64,000 nucleotides of DNA from positions 248,001-312,000 of the forward strand of contig AUJT01000002.1 in the NCBI GenBank assembly GCA_000424365.1, given 5' to 3'. The DNA is from Lachnospiraceae bacterium NK4A144. GTDB lineage: Bacteria > Bacillota > Clostridia > Lachnospirales > Lachnospiraceae. The translations under genes were made by a program, and so were the position numbers. Shown here piece after piece: positions 1-8,942 of the stretch (position 1 is the first letter of the stretch; every line of letters starts with the position of its first letter). The notes beneath the pieces were generated by a model, which worked only from the letters and a program-made list of their open reading frames with translations, did not search any database and had not been told where the DNA came from.

Positions 1-797
1 TTTCTATTTGTTTCTTCCAAAATTCGGATAGTATTTTTATCAAATCCGAGTTCTTCTGCTCTCTCTTTTGAAAACGAAGCATCTCCATGAATTTCTGATA
101 ATGACTTTGTCGACGGATATACATCACAAATGATGTGGTCCATTTTTTTGAACATTGCTATTGCCAGTCTATGGTTCCCGTCTATTGGATAATAGTCCTC
201 CATCAGCGACACCGTACAGTTTTTATCATATCCGTTTTTGTCCCAATTTTTCAGGAGTTCGATGTATTTCTTCAATCTCTTTTGAGATGTTTCCACACTA
301 TTGAATATGGATAGTCCTCTTACATATATGTCATATCCATCATCTCTTAATCCATAGTACTGCTCCGCAGCCAGATAACGAAATGCCATTGCATATGTCT
401 TACTGGTTGCTTTCCATATGTCACGAAGTGATATTTCTGCGTTCTTCTCTATAGGCTCCCCCAGCATCAGCTCATACAAAAAAGGGGATACCCATACGTA
501 CTTTGTAAATCCCCTTTCTTTCAATGTATTAATTATCTCATTCTTTATTGACTCATGTACAGCAATACATACTAGCAATCCGTCGTTATCTTTGACCTGA
601 TGCAGTGGCATAACGGGTAATCCATCCACCGTTTTCTTTTCCGGTTCTCCGGATGTTATGAAAAACTCTATGTTGTTTTCTATACCCTTCTCACATACTG
701 CCTTATAGAAACGTTTACCAATAAAGCCCGCTCCATAGATGCCGGCTTTATTTTCGGAGATGAGCTTTATTAACTCTGTAGCATTTTTTATATTCAT
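1..797 (-). CDS. Partial protein: Rossmann-like domain plus ParB-like DGNHR motif (C-terminus off the window)
   Basis: The reading frame is open from the ATG at 797 to the window edge (265 codons), so the C-terminus is missing. Residues 20-27 read YGAGFIGK, a glycine-rich nucleotide-binding loop. The following ~90 residues resemble the small Rossmann-like domain appended to many surface-polysaccharide proteins; the C-terminal part of the protein at 8758-10104 has the same type of domain. Around residue 205 there is PIDGNHRLA, the core of the ParB/sulfiredoxin-like nuclease fold. The rest shows no membrane segment or signal peptide. Function is unknown; the two motifs suggest a nucleotide-binding enzyme, possibly tied to the glycan genes nearby. 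The domain reading is inference from short motifs; the existence of the gene is well supported. Confidence 0.75.
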   Translation of the reverse strand, partial: MNIKNATELIKLISENKAGIYGAGFIGKRFYKAVCEKGIENNIEFFITSGEPEKKTVDGLPVMPLHQVKDNDGLLVCIAVHESIKNEIINTLKERGFTKYVWVSPFLYELMLGEPIEKNAEISLRDIWKATSKTYAMAFRYLAAEQYYGLRDDGYDIYVRGLSIFNSVETSQKRLKKYIELLKNWDKNGYDKNCTVSLMEDYYPIDGNHRLAIAMFKKMDHIICDVYPSTKSLSEIHGDASFSKERAEELGFDKNTIRILEETNR

Positions 798-846
798 AGA
801 AATTAACCTTTTACATACTTATGATTTCCTATATCTAAAAAATTAG

Positions 847-1398
847 TCACCTAACCGAAACAATGCTCTCCAGCAACTTACTCTTTTCCCAATCATCTTT
901 CTCATAAACATATAGCTTGTCATAGTAAAAGCCACGGAGTTTTTCTAATCCCCAAATAGCAAAATCTTCTTTACCCCTTTTTGCCATTGCCAATGCTCTT
1001 TTATCCCGAGCGCCCAGCTTCTTTACACCTCCATTATAAACAAGAACAAATGTCACATTATTACGAACAAAATTCACACTTTTATCCGTTATACCGCTAA
1101 ATAAATATGCACTATCTATTGCCTTTTTCCTGATTTCTTTACACTCAAATTCTCCATCCTTGAATTCTACCAGGCAAAACTTATCCTCTGTATCTGTTTC
1201 ACACAGCGCATCTGCTGAAGCAGCATACTCTTCTGACTTTCCTAAATTATTACAATAATTTGTCTTTGCCTGATCAAAGTCAATCGCAAGCTTTTCACTA
1301 TCAGTCATACATTCATTTAATGCGGTATTCCTTGATATTTCCTTCAGAGATTTTATCGCTCTATTATCTCTAAACTCATCGAAATATTTAAGTCTCAT
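847..1398 (-). CDS. Small partner of the upstream ABC-type ATPase; possible PD-(D/E)xK-like protein
   Basis: A 183-residue soluble protein that I do not recognise by name. Its start overlaps the end of the ATPase gene at 1388-2641 by 11 bases, so the two are translationally coupled. Residues 63-80 carry an Asp followed by a hydrophobic strand ending in E-F-K (VEFKDG, residues 77-82). This is the spacing and context of the D...(D/E)-x-K active site of PD-(D/E)xK nucleases; that is inference from one motif only. The second half (ARDKRALAMAKRG, then FAIWGLEKLRG) is basic and could bind nucleic acid. ATPase plus small nuclease-like partner is the architecture of several phage-defence systems (OLD/Gabija/Septu-like). 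No homology search supports this yet. Confidence 0.7.
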   Translation of the reverse strand: MRLKYFDEFRDNRAIKSLKEISRNTALNECMTDSEKLAIDFDQAKTNYCNNLGKSEEYAASADALCETDTEDKFCLVEFKDGEFECKEIRKKAIDSAYLFSGITDKSVNFVRNNVTFVLVYNGGVKKLGARDKRALAMAKRGKEDFAIWGLEKLRGFYYDKLYVYEKDDWEKSKLLESIVSVR

Positions 1399-2641
1399 CT
1401 AAAATATCCAATTCCTCGCTCACTTTTAAGAATGGTCGTGCCAACTTTGAATATATGCACTCCAAATTTTTACTGATATCTTCTATATTTGTGGTCATGT
1501 CAGTATTTTTTGCCAGAAGATAATATTTTGTTTTATCTGCAACATTATATTTCTTTGTAAAGTACTCAATAAAACTGATAAAATCTGCACTATGAGAACT
1601 TATTACAAAGTTTATTCCCAGCAAATCATGTAATAACACAACAATCTCTGCATAGACAAACATCCCCTCAGGATTTAAGTTTGTTTCCGGTTCATCCAAG
1701 ATCACTATTCCGTTTTCTTCAAGAAACCCCTTCTGCAATAAAGACTTGATAATTACAAATGACTTTATTCCGGTTGAAATATTTACAACAGAAACACTCT
1801 TTTTCAGTCCTTTTTCAGCATATACCATTCCTGATTCAGAATCGTCTTCGAGACTTCCGATTCCAAAATCATCCAACTTTTCATATACTTTTTCAAGTCG
1901 CTTATTTGCAATGACATCATCAACAGCAGAATTGTTTTTATTTTTTACATTAATAATCTTTTCAACCAGGTCATATCTATGACCTAGTCCTCTTCTGTAA
2001 GGTCTATTCCACATATCATCCAAGATATATGGGTCATCAATATACACAACATTCTTTACCAAATTCATTTTTTTGAGTATATCGATTTTTCTATTTTCTT
2101 CCGCTGTATACTGAATTTTTTCATCCTTTATGCATAATTCAATTTCAGATTTTTCATTAGGATAGTTTATATGACCAATCTGGGCACCGAACTCTTCATC
2201 AATATTTCTTGAAACTATTGCCTTTAATATTTCAATATCATCAGTCTCTATTGTTTCAATTATTCTTTTTTTTAATGAATCATCTATATCAGTAGACTCT
2301 TTATGTCCTAGATCATCTACAAACTTATCAATAATTTCATCATTATGACTGTATCTATACAATTCAATCATATCTCTGATAGCAGTCTCTTTTACCCTAA
2401 AAGTACCAACTCCGCGAGTGAGCCAACTACGTGAAAAAAAACTAATCGATCTCAAAATTGAACCAACTCTGTCTTCAAGTATTTTCTCTTCGAAGTCGTG
2501 AAATGAATTAAAAGTACAATACAACACCTTTCCTATCGTACTTTTCCCTGTTCCGTTTTCTCCGCAAAGTACAGTGATTCCATTGATATCTATTTCGTTA
2601 TCACCATGTAATCTACCGATATTCTTCACTCTTAATTTCAT
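1388..2641 (-). CDS. AAA/ABC-type ATPase (OLD/SMC-like), first gene of a two-gene module
   Basis: A 417-residue P-loop ATPase of the ABC/SMC-like AAA class. Walker A is GENGTGKST at residues 27-35. The ABC-signature-like STGIKSF is near residue 290, and Walker B with its catalytic glutamate (GIVILDEPETNLNP) is near 313-326. It is followed by the H-loop ISSHSADF near 350. The long middle region (~60-270), rich in charged and coiled segments, replaces the usual transporter helical domain. There are no membrane segments, so this is not a transporter. Such ATPases power nucleases in OLD-family, Gabija and retron-type defence. The gene overlaps the 183-residue partner downstream, and the pair forms a compact operon. 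The ATPase assignment is secure; a defence role is inferred from architecture and accessory location. Confidence 0.85.
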   Translation of the reverse strand: MKLRVKNIGRLHGDNEIDINGITVLCGENGTGKSTIGKVLYCTFNSFHDFEEKILEDRVGSILRSISFFSRSWLTRGVGTFRVKETAIRDMIELYRYSHNDEIIDKFVDDLGHKESTDIDDSLKKRIIETIETDDIEILKAIVSRNIDEEFGAQIGHINYPNEKSEIELCIKDEKIQYTAEENRKIDILKKMNLVKNVVYIDDPYILDDMWNRPYRRGLGHRYDLVEKIINVKNKNNSAVDDVIANKRLEKVYEKLDDFGIGSLEDDSESGMVYAEKGLKKSVSVVNISTGIKSFVIIKSLLQKGFLEENGIVILDEPETNLNPEGMFVYAEIVVLLHDLLGINFVISSHSADFISFIEYFTKKYNVADKTKYYLLAKNTDMTTNIEDISKNLECIYSKLARPFLKVSEELDILDET

Positions 2642-2739
2642 CTATATTCACCCATAATAATGATATTAAATTCAAAACGCTTTTGATTCCAACATCACTC
2701 TACGTATAAATTGTAATTTTGTAAACTATTTCCAATAAC

Positions 2740-3998
2740 TCACCGCTTCATCAACTCTTCCGCGAGTTTTGCTGCTCTTTCTGAAGCTCGTCCATCACCT
2801 ACGTATCCCAAGTCTTTATTCATCTGCTCTACCGCTGCCAGATACTCATCTTTATCAAAGTCACGTATCTTCGTTTCCATTTCATCGTTATTCTGTGCTA
2901 CAGCGAAGGGAATATTCGCGCTAATATTAGGTGTAACATACTTATTCTCTTTAATTTTGTAAAGTTCAATTATTTTAAAACTCAGGTCGCCTCGGTTTTT
3001 ACGATATTCCTCCAGATCGTCCACATAGAGAAATACCGGAATCCCGTTGCAGCCTGCATCAAATGCCATGCTTGAGTAGTCCGTGATGAGCATATCTGAT
3101 GCTGCAATTACTTCATTTGCTTCGTTCCAATGGCTTACATCGATCACGCCAAGTTCTGATTTCGCAGGATTTTTACCGCGTGCGGCAAGTATCTGGGGAT
3201 GAAGTCTCTCAAACATCACCCATTTTTGCCCAGTCGTTTCTTCCAGTGTTCTTAATACTCTTTGCTTATCGAGAGTTGCCTCTTCTTCATATACGCTTCT
3301 ATTTGTCTTCTGTCCTTTTTCTCGGAATGTCGGAGCATACAGTACTACTTTCGTATCATCAGAGACACCATATGCCTGTTTTACTGTGCGTTTTATCTCT
3401 GACCTGTCTCCGTAGAGGATATCTTCTCGAGCCTGACCTATGACTTTTATGGGACCATCATAAACCAGACCTTTTACAAAGTATTCCTTTGCCCATTTCG
3501 AATCTGTGACTACATAGTCTATGAGATCCGAATCCCTTTTACTAACAAGATGTGCGATTTTTGAGAATCCTTTTCCTCTCCACATACCTATATTTTTAAT
3601 ACCAAGTCCGGCATGCCATGTATTTATATAGTATTGACCCTTTCGCTTCAAAGTTCCAAGTGGTTTTCTGTAGTTATCTATCCAGAGCTTTGACGTTGAG
3701 AGGTAATATGCTCTGTTCCAAAGAGTTTTTTTATATACTCCGGAAACTGCTTTTCCATGTCGTTTACGAGCCAGTATATTTCCAGTCCCGGATTTCTTCG
3801 ATGCATTTCTTCCACGATATATTTAGGATTGCAGGTAAATCCACCGCGTCCCTCAAATGTCACTACCGTCACACGATTTCGCTTTATTGGAAATACTCTA
3901 CACGCCCTATATGCCAGGCTGTGGTAAAATGCTTTTATCTTTCTTTTTTGTATGTATCTGTCTTCGCTAGTCAACCGGAAGTACTCCTTACTCTTCAT
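2740..3998 (-). pseudogene. Frameshifted CDP-glycerol:poly(glycerophosphate) glycerophosphotransferase (TagB/TagF family)
   Basis: Two adjacent open frames together encode one teichoic-acid glycerophosphotransferase of about 420 residues. The first (3998 down to 3678) carries the N-terminal domain (VTFEGRGGFTCNPKYI); the second (from 3651) has the catalytic part, with INTWHAGLGIK, VLYAPTFREKG and the C-terminal ITDYSSMAFD motif. The frames join if one A is added to the A7 run at about 3727-3733. The join region then reads TLWNRAYYLSTSKLWIDNYR, the normal family sequence. Intact enzymes polymerise glycerol- or ribitol-phosphate from CDP-polyols at the membrane face. The break may be true decay, phase variation in the A-run, or a sequencing error. 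ATG at 3998 is preferred over the TTG two codons upstream. LicD and a cytidylyltransferase fusion lie about 10 kb away. Confidence 0.8.
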
Positions 3999-4073
3999 TT
4001 CCAAATCAAGCTATGATGATGAATAAAATGCTCAATATAGTCATTCTCCATTCTCGAATCATCATTACTATTA

Positions 4074-4408
4074 TTGTAACTAAACAAAAATAATTATCTG
4101 ATTCTCTAACGTTTCTTGCGAATTCATCCGTCGCCCAAAAATCATTATCCTCATCTATAAACACTATAGAATCCTTAATCGTAGGAAGCAGTGTCTGCCA
4201 ATCTCGTCCCCCAAGGACTCTGCACTGTTTATCACATTTAAGGTCTATACCGCTTTCCTGCCCAGATTCGTAGTACTCATTTATCATTTCAACAAGGGTT
4301 GTTTTCCCTGTTGCACTATCTCCTCTGATTACAGTGATATTTCTTTTTTACGAAAACTCATATTTTAAAGATGAGTTGGAAATCGTAATGTGGTGAATCC
4401 CTTTCATT
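4074..4408 (-). pseudogene. Truncated remnant of the DUF4869-associated P-loop ATPase
   Basis: This stretch is a degraded copy of the 5' third of the gene at 15042-16007. The first codons (MKGIHHITISNSSLKYEFS) and the P-loop GDSATGKTT are recognisable. The codon after YEFS is TAA, where the intact copy has a sense codon, so the frame is broken before the Walker A motif. Similarity stops abruptly at about base 4074, just after the equivalent of NYFCLVT (about residue 110). The next bases belong to an unrelated sequence running into the glycerophosphotransferase gene. It cannot make a functional ATPase; an internal ATG at 4287 would give only a 93-residue fragment without the P-loop. Confidence 0.85.
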
Positions 4409-4417
4409 CTTTCTCCT

Positions 4418-4858
4418 CTATCTAACGATCATCCCAGCCACCGGAATCAACTCTTCCATGTTATGAATAATCTGATCCGTATTAAGAATCTTTATCGTAA
4501 AATCACCATCTCCGAAATCCATAATATGTCTTAGATTAATAGTCACATCCATCATATTTCCAATTTCTAATAACCATCTTGCACAATTATCGCCACAGGC
4601 AGAAGCATTAAATATCTTATCTGGCTGTTTATAAATACAAATTAATGTCTTCACTCCACCGGATAATTCTCTTGGCGAAATACCGCCCAAAACAGGACTA
4701 TCTATTATTCTCGGACCGAGCACTTCAGATTTATCTACAGCTTTTATCATTTTTTTCGATAATTCATCTGTAATCCATTCATCGGTATAGGTATTCTTAA
4801 AATACCGAGCCGGATTATATATGGATTCCGGCATATCACCGTAATATACTGACAGCAT
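4418..4858 (-). CDS. DUF4869 domain protein (copy 1, ATPase partner lost)
   Basis: A complete 146-residue protein of the DUF4869 family, whose biochemical function is not known. It differs from the copy at 16017-16457 at only a handful of positions. Features shared by both are the start MLSVYYGDM, KSEVLGPRIIDS, LSGGVKTL and CGDNCARW. The start is set by a TTGGAGGTATAGG-type ribosome site kept in both copies. The downstream partner here is a pseudogene, so this copy is an orphan. Near-identity with copy 2 despite partner decay suggests a recent duplication or gene conversion. DUF4869 assignment is from recall of the family sequence pattern. Confidence 0.85.
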   Translation of the reverse strand: MLSVYYGDMPESIYNPARYFKNTYTDEWITDELSKKMIKAVDKSEVLGPRIIDSPVLGGISPRELSGGVKTLICIYKQPDKIFNASACGDNCARWLLEIGNMMDVTINLRHIMDFGDGDFTIKILNTDQIIHNMEELIPVAGMIVR

Positions 4859-5034
4859 CCTATACCTCCAATTTTACGTGCTCTCAATCACAAAGTTGTG
4901 CTGCTTAATTTCCGAGTACACGATTCTAATCACGCGTACCTTTTCATAACAAACAATTCATGAGACAATCCCGCCATCATCTATAGCCTTGTATAAGCTG
5001 CAAAAGCCAATAACCCCAAGATCTATGATTCTCA

Positions 5035-6843
5035 TCACTGACAGTACTTATACAATTTATACTCAAACTGATCCAGCGTATCACATTCTCCACAACTCAG
5101 TTTTTCTCTCACTCCAATCATAACCATAGTTTTAATCTGAAGGTATTTTCTTAGTTTCTTCCAAAATACCCAATCCAAACCAACTGCCCGATAATTAACT
5201 AACGACGGATTAATTCTACTCATCATGTTTTTATATTTTTCTGCATTAGCTTTTTTGTAAAAATACAGTACACCAATCTTTTTCTTCTCTGAATCATCAC
5301 TTTTTCCCTCTTCACATTTAATATTTCCAGTATTATTTCCATTTTTAAATTCCATCAATATCCAAAAAGGCTCCGCCTCTGTTTGGATCGTTGGTAAAAC
5401 TGAATTTATACGAAAATAATTCTCACCTTCTATATTAAAAATACTATTCAAAATAGTAATTTTAGTCTGATCAAAAAACTCAGCGCATGGATTTTCAATA
5501 TTTGCAATATTACCCTTACTACCAGTAAAAAATGAAATTGTGTCCCTAATCACCTTGAAAATATTATCCCAACTATTAAACACAGAAAAAATATTATAAA
5601 AAGCCATTCCATCTTCGGGATATTTTACTATTTGTATTATTTTTAGCTCTTCAAATATATTTTTCGCTATTAGATTTAACGTTGGAAATACATATATAAC
5701 GCTATCACATGAACGCTTTCTAAAGTAAACTATCGTGAAGAAACAATTATCATTTTTTCCATTTGTACAGCCTACATAAATTTCTTCAAATTCATTAATA
5801 TTTCGAAGCCACTTTTTAAATGACATCACACTATCAAACAAAACAAATATAATCTTATCGTTTATATTATTATATCTCGAAACATTTCTATTAAAATCAA
5901 AGTCTTCACAAGATACTATGATATATTTGCTATCTCTTAATACTTCTTTTATATCATTTGCACTCGCAATCTTATAAACACCACTTTCTTCATGCTGTAA
6001 ATAACATTTGCCTTGATTTGTTCCAAAATCGAAAATGCCAATAGCTCCGCCAGGCACATTCAATTTATTTGTTTTCTCTAACTGTAATGCACCAAGGTCA
6101 AATACAACTATTTTTTCTAATAACAAATTGTTCAGATTAACACTTTTATAATCTTTACCAGCCTTAAATCCCAGTTCTAATTTTTCTGCCAAACTACCAA
6201 AATGATGTTTTGCTATTTCAATCAACTCATCCTGCTCAATATATTTCGAACACTCAAAACACTTTTGAAATTTAAAAACCCATTCTAATCTATTATTTAT
6301 TTCATGTTCTAGTTGCTTGAAATCAATTCCCTCACAACAGTTATCCAATCTTTGCCAAAATTCATTACCCTGTACATCTATATTTAAAACAGAAACACAA
6401 AAACTTTCTATCTTTCTACGTCGCTCCTCTATTGTCTCTTCAGTATCACTCCAATTTTTCTCAGCAATCATCAAATATGTTTTATATTCATCTGTTTTCT
6501 GCCTGTATACTTCCTGTCGCTTTTCACAACCGTAATTTTCCTCTATCCACAGCAATTCCATACTATTTGCAAAAACTTCTTGAACCGTCCTTGTGGCCTC
6601 ATACAAAACATCCATTTTTTTGCATAATAATAAATAATAATTTTCATCGCGTTCAAAATGTTTTGCCATTTCGATCAAGTTCATAACAAGTCCAAGATTT
6701 GTATTTACAGCCAAATATGCATGATACATTTCATGTATACATGTAGATGATTCCGAGCCATATTCCATGTTCAAACTTGGCGAAATATAGATTTTCCCTC
6801 CCCATTCAAATGAAAATGCTCCAAGATTAGTATGTTTAAGCAA
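5035..6843 (-). CDS. Large unknown protein with a HExxH zinc-protease-like motif, upstream partner lies next to a TIR gene
   Basis: A 602-residue protein without signal peptide or clear membrane segment. Near the N-terminus is CIHEMYHAYLAV (HExxH at residues 37-41), followed about 48 residues later by TVQEVFANS (Glu89). This is the HExxH...E layout of gluzincin-type zinc proteases. The rest (about 200-602) is unrecognised, strongly AT-rich and Asn/Lys/Ile-rich compared with the housekeeping genes in this window. It contains many short Phe/Ile/Asn strands and could be a sensor or target-recognition region. It starts 27 bases after the TIR gene on the same strand, so the two are probably co-transcribed. 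The motif is seen directly; metal binding and proteolysis are inferred. I see no named family. Confidence 0.75.
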   Translation of the reverse strand: MLKHTNLGAFSFEWGGKIYISPSLNMEYGSESSTCIHEMYHAYLAVNTNLGLVMNLIEMAKHFERDENYYLLLCKKMDVLYEATRTVQEVFANSMELLWIEENYGCEKRQEVYRQKTDEYKTYLMIAEKNWSDTEETIEERRRKIESFCVSVLNIDVQGNEFWQRLDNCCEGIDFKQLEHEINNRLEWVFKFQKCFECSKYIEQDELIEIAKHHFGSLAEKLELGFKAGKDYKSVNLNNLLLEKIVVFDLGALQLEKTNKLNVPGGAIGIFDFGTNQGKCYLQHEESGVYKIASANDIKEVLRDSKYIIVSCEDFDFNRNVSRYNNINDKIIFVLFDSVMSFKKWLRNINEFEEIYVGCTNGKNDNCFFTIVYFRKRSCDSVIYVFPTLNLIAKNIFEELKIIQIVKYPEDGMAFYNIFSVFNSWDNIFKVIRDTISFFTGSKGNIANIENPCAEFFDQTKITILNSIFNIEGENYFRINSVLPTIQTEAEPFWILMEFKNGNNTGNIKCEEGKSDDSEKKKIGVLYFYKKANAEKYKNMMSRINPSLVNYRAVGLDWVFWKKLRKYLQIKTMVMIGVREKLSCGECDTLDQFEYKLYKYCQ

Positions 6844-6870
6844 AATTTATCTCCATAAAATATAATCAAC

Positions 6871-7344
6871 TCATAGATGCTTTTTTAATTCTGCATAAAA
6901 TCTCTCTGTTTCTGTCATTCCACAATCAATCTTTTGAAAATATCCTCTAGACCTTTCATACAACACCTTTTTATTGAATTGTTTTCTAATCTCAACATAT
7001 TTCAATACATCTTGATCACATTTTAATCTAGGCCAATATGAAAGATATTCTGGAAGTATTTCATCGCTAACCAAATAATTGACAATTGACATTTCCTTTT
7101 CGGTCGCCATTCCTATTTCAAATGGTACCCACCATGAATGCTTTGTATTGCTCGAAAGAATAACTATAATTTCTGAACACTCACGCAATTTTTGACGTAT
7201 ATGTTTTGTCAATTCCTCCCCATTATTCGTTAACATATTATCCAACACATCTAAATAAGCATCTACTCCCACAGATTCAAACACTTTCATAACACGCCGT
7301 GCAACACTTTCATCTTCTTTTTTGTGTGAAATAAAAATCCTCAT
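6871..7344 (-). CDS. TIR-domain protein
   Basis: A 157-residue protein that is almost entirely a TIR domain. It begins with the canonical first strand MRIFISHKKEDE, has a helix ARRVMKVFESVG, and the strand EIIVILSSN. It then shows SWWVPFEIGMA, where Glu76 occupies the position of the catalytic glutamate of NAD-cleaving TIR enzymes. ATG at 7344 is chosen because GGGGA lies at a usable distance; an ATG four codons upstream has its purine run too close. Bacterial stand-alone TIR proteins commonly act in anti-phage immunity (NAD depletion or signal-molecule synthesis). It lies between a small membrane protein and a HExxH protein on the same strand. Domain assignment is strong; the immune role is inferred from family and context. 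Confidence 0.85.
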   Translation of the reverse strand: MRIFISHKKEDESVARRVMKVFESVGVDAYLDVLDNMLTNNGEELTKHIRQKLRECSEIIVILSSNTKHSWWVPFEIGMATEKEMSIVNYLVSDEILPEYLSYWPRLKCDQDVLKYVEIRKQFNKKVLYERSRGYFQKIDCGMTETERFYAELKKHL

Positions 7345-7476
7345 AATTTCAATCATCCCCTATTATGTGCTAAATAATTACAAACTATTATCCTTTTGTA
7401 CTAGCCAAAATCTGACTTTAGACTAAATTTTTTCATGCCTGCACCCGCAAAGAATTGAATATATATATAACACAAT

Positions 7477-7929
7477 TTATTTCTCTAACAACGTACATAC
7501 AAAAATAGACACATATATAATCAAAACACACACCGGAACAAGTCTCTCCAAATGAGAAATTGGCCAGTACTTGAATCTATTTTTTCCATAATCCAGTTTT
7601 TCCCATTCATAAGCATATAAATTTAACGGTAATTCTTTTTCAATTTCATGTATAATCTCAAATTTTCCAGCGTTTAGGAGCTTATAGCTTTGAAGCAAAT
7701 ATATCCAAACATAGCAAAGTAGACATCCCAAAACAACGATAACCCACCAATATTTCTCAACGTTAAATCCATTTATACCAACAATGCCCAACACAACAGT
7801 ATGAACAGTTACAAAAAATGAATTTACATTTCCCCTTCGTTCACTTATCTTATCAGCCATTTCAACATAAAGTTTATATTGCTCTAACATTGCTTCCGAA
7901 ATATCTTTTTTATTGTTTATTAATTCCAT
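7477..7929 (-). CDS. Small integral membrane protein next to TIR gene (RipA-like)
   Basis: A 150-residue protein with an N-terminal amphipathic helix (residues 10-35) and three hydrophobic stretches near residues 37-55, 60-80 and 125-147. Its layout and the motif YKLYVEMADKISERRG match a group of small bacterial membrane proteins often encoded beside TIR genes, labelled RipA-family octameric membrane proteins in databases. That name is recalled, not verified. It lies 132 bases upstream of the TIR gene on the same strand. A plausible job is the membrane anchor, sensor or pore partner of the TIR protein; this is inference. Confidence 0.75.
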   Translation of the reverse strand: MELINNKKDISEAMLEQYKLYVEMADKISERRGNVNSFFVTVHTVVLGIVGINGFNVEKYWWVIVVLGCLLCYVWIYLLQSYKLLNAGKFEIIHEIEKELPLNLYAYEWEKLDYGKNRFKYWPISHLERLVPVCVLIIYVSIFVCTLLEK

Positions 7930-8003
7930 TTCTTAACCATTTCCATTTGATCTATCACACCTAGCACAACCAATGTCACTAACTTACGGAAAGAACTTAA
8001 TCG

Positions 8004-8942
8004 TCATCCCTCTATCTTCCCCCTCATATACGCCCCGATTTCTGCGATGGTCTTTAGTGCCTGCTCTTTCATAGGAGTAGGGAAGCTGTTCATACAGGGG
8101 AAAGTTTCAAAGCTGAGCGTACCGTCAAAGCCTATGTCTCTGAGTCCACATATAAACCCGTCCCAATCGACCCCGAGATCTGCCACACTTTCTGTCCTAA
8201 AAGTGAAGGGCATCTGGTGAAGGTCTCCTATGCCGTCGTTATCATGTATGTGCAATATTTTTAACCTGTGCCCCAAAGTAGTGACCATTTCATATGAGTC
8301 TCTGCCAACGAGGTTCATATGACCGGTATCCAGGCAAAATCCAAATCGCTCCTCACCGGCTGCATCATTCAGGCGATCAATGAGCGTTGCTGCATCATGC
8401 GGATCTGCACATACACCCTCAACTATACGTCCTGCCTGTCCTTCGTAAAGGTTCTCGAGACATATCACTACGTCATTTTCCCGCGCCATGTCTATGAGTG
8501 ACCGAAAATACTCAAAGTTCCGCTCCGTTTCAACTTCTTTTCCGAGATAATACTGCAGTTTCCATGGGTGGATCACCATGTACGGTATGTCCATAAATCC
8601 TGCAAAGAGAAAGCTTTTCGGTATGACATTTTCCATCATATATGCATTCTGCTTTTCTCTGCCAGGTCCCGGCACAAACACAGGGTACGGAGCATGCATT
8701 TGTGATATCTCGAGTCCTGCTTCTTTAAGCGCATCTTTATACGGTTTAAACTTTTCTTTAAGTTCTTCCTGCGATGCGTCGAAGAAAAGATTTAGCTTTC
8801 CTCCATATATTTCTGAGTTCATGATAAATACGTCCAGGTTGAAATCTACGCAGTCGAAGCCTGCCGCCTTTATCATATCTATACCACTTTTTGAGAGTTC
8901 CCGTTCTAATATCCCCTTTGTCTGGACACCAAGTTTCAGCAT
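8004..8942 (-). CDS. Sugar phosphate isomerase/epimerase-like TIM-barrel protein
   Basis: A 312-residue xylose-isomerase-like (AP-endonuclease-2 fold) TIM barrel. It starts MLKLGVQTKG and carries the metal-site segments QMHAPYPV, VICLENLYEG, FGFCLDTGHMNL and LHIHDNDGIGDLHQMPF, then a closing strand TLSFETFP. These fit a divalent-metal-dependent isomerase or epimerase acting on a sugar or polyol. The open frame extends 22 codons upstream, but that part is an out-of-frame reading of the previous gene, so ATG at 8942 is used. It is a paralogue of the N-terminal domain of the upstream gene (shared HDNDGI.D.HQMP.TF). Substrate is unknown; neighbouring oxidoreductase, GDPD and cytidylyltransferase genes suggest a polyol-phosphate pathway. 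Confidence 0.8.
   Translation of the reverse strand: MLKLGVQTKGILERELSKSGIDMIKAAGFDCVDFNLDVFIMNSEIYGGKLNLFFDASQEELKEKFKPYKDALKEAGLEISQMHAPYPVFVPGPGREKQNAYMMENVIPKSFLFAGFMDIPYMVIHPWKLQYYLGKEVETERNFEYFRSLIDMARENDVVICLENLYEGQAGRIVEGVCADPHDAATLIDRLNDAAGEERFGFCLDTGHMNLVGRDSYEMVTTLGHRLKILHIHDNDGIGDLHQMPFTFRTESVADLGVDWDGFICGLRDIGFDGTLSFETFPCMNSFPTPMKEQALKTIAEIGAYMRGKIEG

Larger units (their letters stand above)
4074..4878 (-). repeat. Direct repeat copy A of the DUF4869/ATPase module (~0.8 kb)
   Basis: Bases 4074-4878 match 15674-16476 at high identity in the same orientation. The match covers DUF4869, its ribosome site, the intergenic spacer and the first ~110 codons of the ATPase. Left boundary is at the shared TTGTAAC, right boundary just upstream of the ribosome site at the shared AATTT-ACG. 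Direct repeats of this size can recombine and delete the ~10.8 kb between them. Confidence 0.85.

Noticed and set aside
4006-4287. 93-codon frame that could be called a gene
   Set aside because: It is an internal fragment of the broken ATPase copy plus unrelated 3' sequence; annotated as pseudogene.
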